Of a stretch of DNA of 64,000 bases, positions 9,170-17,767 are shown piece by piece. The notes under the pieces are model-generated. The model saw only the letters and a list, made by a program, of their open reading frames with translations. It had not been told where the DNA came from and ran no database searches. Position 1 is the first letter of the stretch. Each line of letters opens with the position of its first letter. The stretch comes from CG2-30-36-16 sp964372115 (GTDB taxonomy: Bacteria; Bacteroidota; Ignavibacteria; Ignavibacteriales; Ignavibacteriaceae), in assembly GCA_964372115.1 (NCBI GenBank), contig CAYJPN010000010.1, forward strand, positions 62,001-126,000. The letters run 5' to 3'. The position numbers and the translations under genes were made by a program.

Positions 9170-10570
9170 ATGATAAAAAAAATACTGTGTGTTCTTACTG
9201 TATCCATTCTAATTTTTTCAAATACATTAATAGCCCAAACCCTCCGCGAAAAAATCGGTCAAATGATTATGATCGGTTTCCCTGCAAAAATTTTAGATGA
9301 TTCCGTTAAGACGGATTTAGCAAATCGAAATCTTGGGGGGATAATTTATTTCGCTGCAAATATTAACGACCCGATTCAAATAAAATTACTTTCAGATACA
9401 ATAAAATATATTGCCGCCACTCCCCCATTTGTAGCGGTTGATCAGGAAGGCGGACGGGTTGCCAGGTTAAACTGGAGCAATGGATTTGATTCTACTTACT
9501 CTGCGTATAAGCTTGGTACTATTTTTAACTCCGAAGATTCAACACGTGCGCAAGCTTCAAAAATGGCAGGCTGGCTTTTACAAGGCGGAATGAATTTAGA
9601 TTTAGCCCCTGTCGTTGATGTAAATGTAAACCCGCTCAGCCCGGCTATAGGTAAATTAGAACGCAGCTTTTCAAGCGATCCGTTGGTTGTTGCGAAACAC
9701 GCCGGGTGGTTTATTGATGAATTTGCATTCCGCGGAATAGCGACATCTCTAAAACATTTTCCCGGACACGGAAGTGCGGTTAACGATTCTCATCTCGGTT
9801 TTACCGACATTACTTCAACATGGGCTGACAGCGAACTTGTGCCTTACAGGCAGTTGATTGAAAATGGTTATTCCGATTTTATTATGCCCGGTCATCTTTA
9901 CAATGCAAAACTCGATTCAACTTACCCGGCATCACTTTCATACAAAACAGTTACAAACCTTTTGCGCGGCGAATTAGCTTTTAATGGACTGACAATTACA
10001 GATGAACTTTTTATGCAGGCAATTACGCAAAATTATGGTTTTGAAGAATCGATTGAACTTGCGGTTAACGCCGGTAATGATATTCTTCTTTTCAGAAGCA
10101 ATATGCGCAACGGAACTTCTTTACCTTCTCAGGTAATCGATATTATTGAAGAGAAAATTAACGATGGAATTATTCCGCAAAGCAGAATTGATGAATCGTA
10201 CGCGCGAATAATAAATTTAAAAATAAAATATGGAATTATAACAGATGTTAGCCAATTAGCAGCTGCAAATGTTCCATCAGAATTTTATCTTAGCCAAAAT
10301 TACCCGAATCCATTCAACCCTACAACAAAAATAAAATTCTCCATTCCTTCCCTCGCCCACCGGGAGAGGGTGTCCGAAGGACGGGTGAGGGTTTTATTAA
10401 AAATTTATGATGTTCTCGGCAACGAAATTGCGACACTCGTAAACGAAGAAAAATCACCGGGAAGTTATGAAGTAGTCTTTGATGGAAAAGGACTTTCGAG
10501 CGGAGTTTATTTTTACAGGCTTACAACTTCAAATTTTTCATCAACAAAAAAATTGATTTTATTAAGATAA
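9170..10570 (+). CDS. T9SS-secreted GH3 beta-N-acetylhexosaminidase, NagZ-like
   Basis: A 466-residue glycoside hydrolase family 3 enzyme. Residues 1-23 are a signal peptide ('NTLIAQ'). Family hallmarks are 'VDQEGGRVARL' (about 88), 'LAPVVDVN' (about 145), the NagZ-specific 'KHFPGHG...DSH' loop (about 194-206) that supplies the catalytic His, and 'TITDELFM' (about 277) with the nucleophile Asp. NagZ enzymes remove N-acetylglucosamine from muropeptides or chitin-derived sugars. NagZ is normally cytoplasmic or a lipoprotein; a sorting domain on residues 380-466 makes this one a probable surface enzyme, so the substrate may be foreign peptidoglycan or chitin. The sorting domain carries a palindromic insert of 10 extra residues (10350-10391). 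Confidence 0.85.
   Translation: MIKKILCVLTVSILIFSNTLIAQTLREKIGQMIMIGFPAKILDDSVKTDLANRNLGGIIYFAANINDPIQIKLLSDTIKYIAATPPFVAVDQEGGRVARLNWSNGFDSTYSAYKLGTIFNSEDSTRAQASKMAGWLLQGGMNLDLAPVVDVNVNPLSPAIGKLERSFSSDPLVVAKHAGWFIDEFAFRGIATSLKHFPGHGSAVNDSHLGFTDITSTWADSELVPYRQLIENGYSDFIMPGHLYNAKLDSTYPASLSYKTVTNLLRGELAFNGLTITDELFMQAITQNYGFEESIELAVNAGNDILLFRSNMRNGTSLPSQVIDIIEEKINDGIIPQSRIDESYARIINLKIKYGIITDVSQLAAANVPSEFYLSQNYPNPFNPTTKIKFSIPSLAHRERVSEGRVRVLLKIYDVLGNEIATLVNEEKSPGSYEVVFDGKGLSSGVYFYRLTTSNFSSTKKLILLR
10350..10391 (+). repeat. In-frame palindromic element (CCCTC/GAGGG type), copy 1
   Basis: Outer arms CCCTCGCCC (10350-10358) and GGGTGAGGG (10383-10391) pair with one mismatch; an inner GTCC-GAA-GGAC hairpin lies at 10372-10382. 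It inserts 'AHRERVSEGRVRV'-like charged residues into the sorting-domain loop of the GH3 enzyme. The related element is at 43213-43252, sharing CCCTCGCC, GGAGAGGG and GGGTGAGG. Confidence 0.75.
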
Positions 10571-10599
10571 TTTGAAGAAATTTTTTTGACTTCAATTTC

Positions 10600-10630
10600 A
10601 ACCGGCAGATAATTTCTGCCGGTTTTTTTT
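10600..10630. terminator. Bidirectional terminator between nagZ-like gene and ABC exporter
   Basis: Perfect 10-bp stem AACCGGCAGA (10600-10609) / TCTGCCGGTT (10615-10624) followed by T8 on the plus strand. The two flanking genes converge on it. Confidence 0.85.
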
Positions 10631-10632
10631 AG

Positions 10633-12420
10633 TTAATTCAATATTGGCTTTGTGTTATTGACCGCCAAATATTCACCCTTTTCTCTCTCTCCAATTTGCT
10701 GTCGCCACATCGCGTAATAAAGACCTTTGCTTGTCAGCAGTGTTTCGTGGCTGCCTGACTCGACAATCTTCCCCCGCTCAAGAACATAAATTCTGTCTGC
10801 ATGCATTACTGTAGAAAGTCTGTGTGCAATTAAAATTGTAATCATATCTTTGCGGTTAGAAATATTTCGAATAGTAACTGATATTTCCTCCTCGGTAAGA
10901 GAGTCTAACGCAGAAGTCGCTTCATCAAAAATTAAAAGATGCGGACGGCGCAGCAATGCACGCGCAATTGAAAGTCGTTGTTTTTCGCCCCCGGATACTT
11001 TTACTCCCCCTTCACCTATTACTGTATCTAAACCATTATCTGCTCGCGCAAACAAATTTTGAGCGGAGGCTTTGTTCAGTACTTCAATACACTCTTCATC
11101 TGTTGCCGCAGGATTTACAAATAAAAGATTCTCTTTTATTGTGCCCGAAAAAAGCTGAGTGTCCTGTGTAACAAACCCAATCTTCTCGCGAAGGTCGTCA
11201 AAATTAATTTTATTACCGGGATAGCCGTTGTAGTAAATTATACCGGATTGTGGAGAATACAAACCGACAAGTAGTTTAACAAGCGTGGTTTTACCTGAGC
11301 CGGATGGACCGACAAAAGCAACTGTTTCCCCTGTTCTAACCGAAAAACTAATATCTTGAAGTGCGTATGTTTTTGCAGTTTGGTGTTTAAATCCGACATC
11401 CTTAAAGTCCAATGTGTTTATTCCCGAAATCACGGCGGGCTTAGCTGGTTTTTCTTCAACAGGCTGACTCATAAGGTCGTTGAAATTTTCAAGTGATACT
11501 TCTGTTTCACGATAAATATTTATTATATCGCCAAGATTTTGGAGCGGACCAAAAATAAAGAAAGAATAAATAAACATTGAGAAAAATTCGCCGACAGTAA
11601 TGGCTTTTACAAAAATTAAATAAAGCATTAAAAACATAATACTGGTGCGTATAAAGTTTACCGAGGTGCCCTGGATAAAACTTAACGCACGGATGTAACG
11701 AACTTTTTTTAATTCGAGACCGAGAATTTTGTCAGTCGTACTGTTCAGCCTGTTTATTTCCTGCTGCCCGAGCCCGAGGCTTTTTACTAATTCAATATTC
11801 CGCAGCGATTCGGTTGTGGTGCCTGCGAGTGCTGTTGTCTCGTTTACAATTGTTTTCGATATTCGTTTTATTCTTTTACTAAGCGTAGAACTTAAAATAC
11901 CGAGTATAGGTACGGCGGAAAAAAACACAGGCGCTATTAACCAGTGAACGCTTATTGCATAGATTGTAACAAAGATTACTCCAACAATGGAGGTAAATAA
12001 AGTATTAATCGAAGCCGATATAAGTTTTTCTACATCAATTTTTACTTTTTGCAATATTCCTAAAGTGCGCCCGCTCTGCTGGTCCTCAAACTTTGCGTAG
12101 GGAAGTTCGAGAGAGTGCTTAATACCATCAGAGTATATTTTAGCGCCGAGCCGCTGCGTTATTACATTTACATAATAATCCTGAAAATTTTTGGCTACCC
12201 GCGAAATAAACGCAACGCTTATTGCCGCCAGAAGAAGAAGCAAAACGCCTCTTACAAACTGATCAGTTGTGTAATGATCGAACTTGGTTGCGTATTTATC
12301 TATAACTATACGAAATATGTAAGGATCTAATAAAGAAAAAACCTGGTTTACTGCGGCAAGAATAAGAGCAAGTAAAACAAGCTTCCAATAATTTTTTAAG
12401 TAATCGAGCAGTATTTTCAT
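10633..12420 (-). CDS. ABC exporter, MsbA/ABCB-like half transporter
   Basis: A 595-residue half transporter of the inner membrane. Residues about 1-320 are the six-helix transmembrane domain. Residues about 335-580 are the ATPase, with Walker A 'GPSGSGKTT' (about 368), Q-loop 'GFVTQDTQLF', signature 'VSGGEKQRLS' (about 475), Walker B 'LLIFDEATSALD' and H-loop 'IAHRLS'. This layout fits lipid or multidrug export as a homodimer. No partner gene is adjacent, so homodimer is likely. The substrate cannot be read from sequence. The ATG at 12420 directly precedes the hydrophobic N-terminus. Confidence 0.92.
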   Translation of the reverse strand: MKILLDYLKNYWKLVLLALILAAVNQVFSLLDPYIFRIVIDKYATKFDHYTTDQFVRGVLLLLLAAISVAFISRVAKNFQDYYVNVITQRLGAKIYSDGIKHSLELPYAKFEDQQSGRTLGILQKVKIDVEKLISASINTLFTSIVGVIFVTIYAISVHWLIAPVFFSAVPILGILSSTLSKRIKRISKTIVNETTALAGTTTESLRNIELVKSLGLGQQEINRLNSTTDKILGLELKKVRYIRALSFIQGTSVNFIRTSIMFLMLYLIFVKAITVGEFFSMFIYSFFIFGPLQNLGDIINIYRETEVSLENFNDLMSQPVEEKPAKPAVISGINTLDFKDVGFKHQTAKTYALQDISFSVRTGETVAFVGPSGSGKTTLVKLLVGLYSPQSGIIYYNGYPGNKINFDDLREKIGFVTQDTQLFSGTIKENLLFVNPAATDEECIEVLNKASAQNLFARADNGLDTVIGEGGVKVSGGEKQRLSIARALLRRPHLLIFDEATSALDSLTEEEISVTIRNISNRKDMITILIAHRLSTVMHADRIYVLERGKIVESGSHETLLTSKGLYYAMWRQQIGEREKGEYLAVNNTKPILN

Positions 12421-12793
12421 AATTTAATTAAACGATAAAATTTTAATATTATTCAACTTTTCCATTTTCGTTCCTATAAAAAATTTTAATAAACAAAACT
12501 TTTGCTATGTTAGTTTGGTTTCATCTATTATATTTACCGTACTGTTTAAGAAATTTCCCTAAAATAATTAATTGCAACCGACAAACACCAAAACCCCGGC
12601 AACGAGGAATTAGTTCGTTTATTGCCTGCTATTTTATAAATTAATTTAAGGGAAATTTTCAAAGCATTCCAAATATGAATAAATTTTGTCAGTCAATCAA
12701 TTTTAATGTATTGGTATAGTTTCTAATAATTCAGTATTTGTACCTGTTATTGAAATCTATTACAATCAAATTAAACAAAAACTTTTTGTTAGT
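12421..12793. other. Divergent intergenic region with imperfect inverted repeat
   Basis: 373 bases between the divergent ABC exporter and ccoI, so it must hold both promoters. It contains an inverted repeat: AATTTCCCT (12552-12560) and AGGGAAATT (12649-12657), with AT-rich extensions, about 88 bases apart. No open frame is credible. I could not assign -10/-35 elements with confidence. Confidence 0.5.
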
Positions 12794-15229
12794 ATGCCGG
12801 TTTCCGAAAAAATTAAGCACGAAATAGAATGTTTCCATTGCGGAGATATTTGTCCGGATGATAGTATTGCCATCGATAACAAATATTTTTGCTGCACCGG
12901 CTGCAAAACTGTATTTGAGCTTCTTAATGAAAACAAACTCTGCAACTATTACCAATTAGAAAATTCTCCCGGTCATTCTCCCAAATTAGAATTCGGTCAC
13001 AGGTTCGATTACCTTGATGAAGAGGAAGTCGTAAATAAGTTAATCGATTTTCGTGATGAAAAGTTAAGCACAATTACTTTTTATATACCGCAGATGCATT
13101 GTAGTTCATGCATCTGGCTGCTTGAAAACTTGTTTAAACTTCACGGCGGGGTTATTGGTTCTCACGTAGATTTTTTGAAGAAAAAATTGAATGTTCAGTT
13201 TAAACATGAAGTAATATCACTCAAAGAACTTGTAAAACTTATTACCGCAATTGGCTACGAACCGCAAATAAATCTTGAAAGCGTTGAGCAGCGAAGAGAA
13301 ACAAATACAAATAAAAGTCTTTATTATAAAATTGGAATTGCAGCTTTTTGTTTTGGAAACATAATGCTGCTTAGTTTTCCTGAATATTTATCCATCAATA
13401 TAAACGAAATATTTTACCGGAAGCTTTTTGGTTACTTAAATTTACTGCTTGCGCTTCCGGTGTTTTTTTATTCAGCCTCTGAGTATTTTATCTCGGCTTA
13501 TAAAGGGCTGCTTAAAAAAATTGTTAATATCGATTTCCCTATTTCCCTTGGCGTGTTTGTGCTTTTTTCCCGAAGCGTTTACGAAGTTTTAACGATGACC
13601 GGAGCAGGTTATTTTGATTCTTTAACAGGCCTTGTTTTCTTTTTATTAATCGGCAAATTGTTCCAGGAAAAAACTTACGCGGCTTTAAATTTTGAGAGAA
13701 GTTATAAATCATACTTCCCGCTTGCAGTTACTGTTTTGAATGATGGAATTGAAAAAAGCACACCGGTGTCAAAGTTAAAAGTCGGTGATAGAATTATCAT
13801 CCGGCAAAACGAAATTATTCCTTCCGATGCAATTTTATTTAACGGCATAGGCAGCATTGACTATAGTTTTGTTACCGGTGAGTTACGCCCGGTACAAAAA
13901 GTTATGGGCGAACTTATATACGCCGGAGGGCGGCAAACCGGCAGCGCAATTGAACTTGAGGTTGTAAAAGAAGTATCGCAAAGTTATTTAACACAATTAT
14001 GGAACAACGATACTTTTTCGAAACGGACTGAAAGCGGATTTACAGATTTCTCAAACACAGTTAGCAAATATTTTACAGTTGCAATTTTATTCATCGCAAG
14101 TGCAGCAGGGTTATTCTGGCTTCATAGCAGTTTAAATGCGGCAATGGGTGTGTTTACTGCGGTGCTTATTGTAGCCTGCCCATGCGCGCTGGCATTATCG
14201 GTGCCTTTTACTTTAGGCAACACGATAAGAATTTTCGGGAAAAATAAATTGTACTTAAAGAACAGCGGTGTGGTTGAAGCAATGGCGAAGATAAACCACA
14301 TCGTATTCGATAAAACAGGAACGATAACCGAAGCCTGTTCAGCACACGTTAAGTTTGTAGGAAGTGAATTAAATCAGTTTCAAAAAGAGCTTGTCCGCTC
14401 ACTTGTAAAAAATTCCACCCACCCTTTAAGCGGTATAATTTATAATCATTACAAAACGGGTCAAAATTTTGATGTTAACAATTATGAGGAACATTCCGGT
14501 CTCGGCATTTCGGCAACCATCCTCGGTAATAATATAAAACTTGGCTCGTATAATTTTATTAACGGTGCAACAGAACACCCCGATCATTTTTCAAGCGCCT
14601 CTGTTGAAGGTTTTGACACACGCGTTTATCTTTCTATTAACAATGTTTCATTTGGATTTTATAATATCATTAACTCTTACCGAAAAGGTATCAGCAGCCT
14701 AATTAGCAGTTTGGATAACGAGTATCAATTGTCTCTTCTTTCAGGCGATAACGACAGCGAAAAAAGTAATTTGGTAAAAATTTTCAAAGACAATTCTAAA
14801 ATATTTTTTCGACAATTACCCGCTGACAAACTAAATTATGTCCGCACCCTTCAATCGTCAAATAAAAAAGTAATGATGATTGGGGACGGGCTAAACGATG
14901 CAGGCGCATTAAGCGCTAGCGATGCCGGAATATCCGTATCGGAAAATATAAGCTCGTTTTCCCCCGCGTGCGATGCTATTATAGATGCATCAGCAATAAA
15001 TTATATACCAAGATTTTTAAGATTTTCAAAAACAGCGGTGCATATTATTTATCTTAGTTTCGGAATTTCGTTTCTTTATAACATCATAGGTTTAAGTTTT
15101 GCAGTTAACGGAATGTTATCACCAATTATTGCCGCAGTGCTCATGCCGCTGAGTTCAATATCGGTAGTTGTGTTCGCCACTCTATCTACAAATTTTATGG
15201 CAAAAAGAAGAGGTTTGTTATCTCTGTAA
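12794..15229 (+). CDS. ccoI: Copper P1B-type ATPase for cbb3 oxidase assembly (CcoI/FixI)
   Basis: An 811-residue P1B-type ATPase expected to move Cu(I) across the inner membrane for insertion into the cbb3 oxidase. It has an N-terminal Cys-rich metal-binding domain (residues 13-50: 'CFHCGDIC', 'CCTGC'), then a heavy-metal-associated domain with 'MHCSSC' (101-106), eight predicted helices, the ion-path motif 'CPCAL' (about 462), the phosphorylation motif 'DKTGT' (about 506) and the hinge 'GDGLNDAGAL'. The Cys-rich N-terminal domain is typical of the CcoI branch rather than CopA. It heads the cbb3 operon: ccoS begins 5 bases later. Confidence 0.95.
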   Translation: MPVSEKIKHEIECFHCGDICPDDSIAIDNKYFCCTGCKTVFELLNENKLCNYYQLENSPGHSPKLEFGHRFDYLDEEEVVNKLIDFRDEKLSTITFYIPQMHCSSCIWLLENLFKLHGGVIGSHVDFLKKKLNVQFKHEVISLKELVKLITAIGYEPQINLESVEQRRETNTNKSLYYKIGIAAFCFGNIMLLSFPEYLSININEIFYRKLFGYLNLLLALPVFFYSASEYFISAYKGLLKKIVNIDFPISLGVFVLFSRSVYEVLTMTGAGYFDSLTGLVFFLLIGKLFQEKTYAALNFERSYKSYFPLAVTVLNDGIEKSTPVSKLKVGDRIIIRQNEIIPSDAILFNGIGSIDYSFVTGELRPVQKVMGELIYAGGRQTGSAIELEVVKEVSQSYLTQLWNNDTFSKRTESGFTDFSNTVSKYFTVAILFIASAAGLFWLHSSLNAAMGVFTAVLIVACPCALALSVPFTLGNTIRIFGKNKLYLKNSGVVEAMAKINHIVFDKTGTITEACSAHVKFVGSELNQFQKELVRSLVKNSTHPLSGIIYNHYKTGQNFDVNNYEEHSGLGISATILGNNIKLGSYNFINGATEHPDHFSSASVEGFDTRVYLSINNVSFGFYNIINSYRKGISSLISSLDNEYQLSLLSGDNDSEKSNLVKIFKDNSKIFFRQLPADKLNYVRTLQSSNKKVMMIGDGLNDAGALSASDAGISVSENISSFSPACDAIIDASAINYIPRFLRFSKTAVHIIYLSFGISFLYNIIGLSFAVNGMLSPIIAAVLMPLSSISVVVFATLSTNFMAKRRGLLSL

Positions 15230-15234
15230 TAGCA

Positions 15235-15405
15235 ATGTTAATCGCTTTCAGTTTACTTGTGGCTTTCGGGTTTTTAATAGCATTTTTATGGGCTGTTAAA
15301 AGCGGGCAGTATAAGGATACATATACGCCTTCAATTAGAGTTTTATTCGAGGATGAAAAACCCTCAACGAGTAAATCGGTAAAAGAAAATTCAAATAATA
15401 AATAA
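15235..15405 (+). CDS. ccoS: cbb3 oxidase maturation protein CcoS
   Basis: A 56-residue protein too short for most gene callers. It begins 'MLIAFSLLVAFGFLIAFLW', a single membrane helix. The family signature follows: 'WAVKSGQYKD' and 'PSIRVLFEDE', matching the known CcoS pattern of 'WAV(R/K)SGQ(F/Y)DD...RILF'. CcoS is needed for cofactor insertion into CcoN. The start ATG at 15235 is 5 bases after the ccoI stop and has no clear RBS, so translation is probably coupled to ccoI. The tail after residue 42 is polar and variable. Confidence 0.9.
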   Translation: MLIAFSLLVAFGFLIAFLWAVKSGQYKDTYTPSIRVLFEDEKPSTSKSVKENSNNK

Positions 15406-15427
15406 CTTATTTACAGGAGAACGCTAA

Positions 15428-17554
15428 ATGCAGTTAGAACGATTTAGCTACGATAATAAAATCGTTAAATATTTTGCGATAGCCACTGTTGTGTGGGGAC
15501 TCGTCGGCATGCTTGTGGGTTTAATAATTGCAACGCAGTTGTTTATGCCCGAATTAAATTTGACATCCTATCTTACATTCGGGCGAATTAGACCGCTGCA
15601 CACAAACGCGGTTATTTTTGCTTTTGTTGGTAATGCCATTTTTATGGGAGTTTATTATTCACTGCAGCGGCTTTGTAAGGCAAGAATGTTCAGCGACCTT
15701 TTCAGCAACATCCATTTTTGGGGATGGCAGCTTATAATTGTTGCAGCGGCAATTTCTTTACCTCTCGGTTTAACAACTAGTAAGGAGTACGCTGAACTTG
15801 AGTGGCCTATTGACATTGCGATTACCTTAATGTGGGTTGTGTTCGGACTTAATATGCTCGGCACAATTATCAAAAGAAGAGAAAGCCACATGTATGTTGC
15901 AATTTGGTTTTACCTTGCTACGTGGGTTACAGTGGCTGTTCTCCACATCGTTAACTCAATTGAACTTCCTGTTGCTCTTATGAAAAGTTATCCGGTTTAC
16001 GCAGGTGTGCAGGATGCGCTTGTACAATGGTGGTACGGTCATAACGCGGTTGCCTTCTTTTTAACAACACCCTACCTCGGGTTGATGTATTATTATCTGC
16101 CGAAAGCCGCTAACCGCCCAGTGTATTCGTATAAGCTATCCATTATACATTTTTGGTCTCTTATTTTTCTTTACATCTGGGCTGGTCCGCACCATCTGCT
16201 TTATTCAGCGCTGCCGGATTGGGCGCAGTCACTTGGAACTGTTTTTTCAATCATGCTGATTGCGCCTTCATGGGGCGGAATGATAAACGGATTATTAACT
16301 TTGCGCGGAGCCTGGGACAAAGTACGTGAAGACCCGATACTTAAATTTATGGTTGTCGCCGTTACCGCATATGGTATGGCTACTTTTGAAGGTCCGATGC
16401 TTTCCCTAAAAAATGTTAACGCAATAGCCCACTTCACAGACTGGATTGTCGCACATGTGCATATCGGGGCTCTTGGTTGGAACGGCTTTTTAACATTCGG
16501 AGTTTTATACTGGTTGATACCAAGATTATACAGGACGGATCTTTATTCCAAAAAACTTGCAAACGCACACTTTTGGATTGGAATGATCGGGATTGTATTT
16601 TACGCTTCATCAATGTATTGGGCAGGTTTAACCCAGTCATTAATGTGGAAACAGTTCACTCCGCTCGGAACTTTGCAGTATCCAAACTTTCTCGAAACAG
16701 TTTTGCAAATTATACCCATGTATGTTATACGTGCTATAGGCGGGCTCTTTTATTTTACAGGTGTTATTTTGATGACATACAACTTAATCAAAACTGCGGC
16801 GAAAGGTTCTTTCGCTGCCGATGAAGAAGTTGAGGCGCCGGCACTTGTAAAACGAGCTGATAAATTTACAAGCGGAAATAGACACCGCTGGCTCGAAAAG
16901 CGTCCTGTGCAGTTTACAATACTTGCTCTTGTTGTTGTTTCAATCGGCGGGTTGATTGAGTTTGTACCGACTTTCTTGATAAAATCGAACATCCCGACAA
17001 TAGCGAGTGTAAAACCTTACACACCGCTCGAACTACAGGGAAGAGATATTTACATCCGCGAAGCATGTAATAGCTGCCACTCGCAGTTAGTTCGTCCTTT
17101 TCGTTCCGAAACAGAACGTTACGGAGAATATTCTAAAGCAGGCGAGTATGTTTATGATCATCCTTTTCTTTGGGGCAGCAAACGAACAGGACCCGATTTA
17201 CACCGCGAAGGAGGAAAATACCCTAACCTCTGGCATTACCTTCATATGGAAAATCCGAGATCGATGTCGCCAGGTTCTATAATGCCTCCTTATGCATGGC
17301 TGCTTACCGACAAATTAATACTTGAAGACACTCCTTCAAAAATTTCGGCAATGCGTTCGCTCGGGGTTCCGTACCCGGTTGGATACGAAGAAGTTGCCGT
17401 ATCAGAAGCTCAGAAACAGGCTGATCAAATTGCTCTTGAACTTCAAAAGGCTGGCGCTCCTGCTGATCCTAACACAGAGATAATTGCTCTTATAGCTTAT
17501 TTGCAGAGGTTAGGCACAGATATTAAGGTTAATAACCAGTCTGTTGTGAAGTAA
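15428..17554 (+). CDS. ccoNO: Fused cbb3 cytochrome oxidase subunits I and II (CcoN-CcoO)
   Basis: A 708-residue fusion. Residues about 1-490 are CcoN, the heme-copper catalytic subunit with about 12 helices. Metal ligands are visible: 'PLHTNAV' (low-spin heme b), 'GHNAVAF' and 'GPHHLLY' (CuB), and 'AHVHIGALGW' with a later 'AHFW'. Residues about 500-708 are CcoO, a membrane-anchored monoheme cytochrome c with 'CNSCHSQ' (547-553) and an axial Met in 'SIMPPY'. In most bacteria these are separate genes; the in-frame fusion is known in the Bacteroidota-Chlorobiota group. It reduces O2 to water with high affinity and pumps protons. RBS 'AGGAGA' precedes the ATG. Confidence 0.95.
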   Translation: MQLERFSYDNKIVKYFAIATVVWGLVGMLVGLIIATQLFMPELNLTSYLTFGRIRPLHTNAVIFAFVGNAIFMGVYYSLQRLCKARMFSDLFSNIHFWGWQLIIVAAAISLPLGLTTSKEYAELEWPIDIAITLMWVVFGLNMLGTIIKRRESHMYVAIWFYLATWVTVAVLHIVNSIELPVALMKSYPVYAGVQDALVQWWYGHNAVAFFLTTPYLGLMYYYLPKAANRPVYSYKLSIIHFWSLIFLYIWAGPHHLLYSALPDWAQSLGTVFSIMLIAPSWGGMINGLLTLRGAWDKVREDPILKFMVVAVTAYGMATFEGPMLSLKNVNAIAHFTDWIVAHVHIGALGWNGFLTFGVLYWLIPRLYRTDLYSKKLANAHFWIGMIGIVFYASSMYWAGLTQSLMWKQFTPLGTLQYPNFLETVLQIIPMYVIRAIGGLFYFTGVILMTYNLIKTAAKGSFAADEEVEAPALVKRADKFTSGNRHRWLEKRPVQFTILALVVVSIGGLIEFVPTFLIKSNIPTIASVKPYTPLELQGRDIYIREACNSCHSQLVRPFRSETERYGEYSKAGEYVYDHPFLWGSKRTGPDLHREGGKYPNLWHYLHMENPRSMSPGSIMPPYAWLLTDKLILEDTPSKISAMRSLGVPYPVGYEEVAVSEAQKQADQIALELQKAGAPADPNTEIIALIAYLQRLGTDIKVNNQSVVK

Positions 17555-17566
17555 GGAGGAGATGAT

Positions 17567-17767
17567 ATGTATAGAAATGTTTTAGAATCGATTGAAGGAA
17601 TAGAAATTTACCCGGTGATTGCGCTTATAATATTTTTTGTTTTTTTTATTGTTCTACTAATAAAAACACTTAAAATTGATAATAACTTTATAAAAAGAAT
17701 GAGCCAATTACCTCTTGAAAATGAAAACCATTCAAATAATAATTTTTTAGGTGACAATAATGGTTAA
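17567..17767 (+). CDS. ccoQ: CcoQ-like small cbb3 oxidase subunit
   Basis: A 66-residue protein with one helix (residues about 15-33, very Phe/Ile/Val-rich) and a polar Asn-rich tail. Sequence conservation in CcoQ is weak, so the call rests on size, topology and position between ccoNO and ccoP. CcoQ stabilises the assembled oxidase. It has a strong RBS (AAGGAGGAGAT) 12 bases after ccoNO. ccoP begins inside its last 8 bases. Confidence 0.75.
   Translation: MYRNVLESIEGIEIYPVIALIIFFVFFIVLLIKTLKIDNNFIKRMSQLPLENENHSNNNFLGDNNG
17749..17754 (+). promoter_or_regulatory. Ribosome binding site AGGTGA for ccoP
   Basis: AGGTGA sits 5 bases before the ATG at 17760. It supports that ATG over the in-frame GTG at 17751, which lies inside this site. 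Confidence 0.6.

Noticed and set aside
12686..12700. FNR/CRP-like box (TTGTC...ATCAA) upstream of ccoI
   Set aside because: The two halves are 5 bases apart instead of 4 and the left half is imperfect; no other cbb3 gene here shows a similar site.
17751..17759. GTG start for ccoP
   Set aside because: It would place the ribosome binding site inside the coding region. ATG 17760 has AGGTGA at proper spacing.
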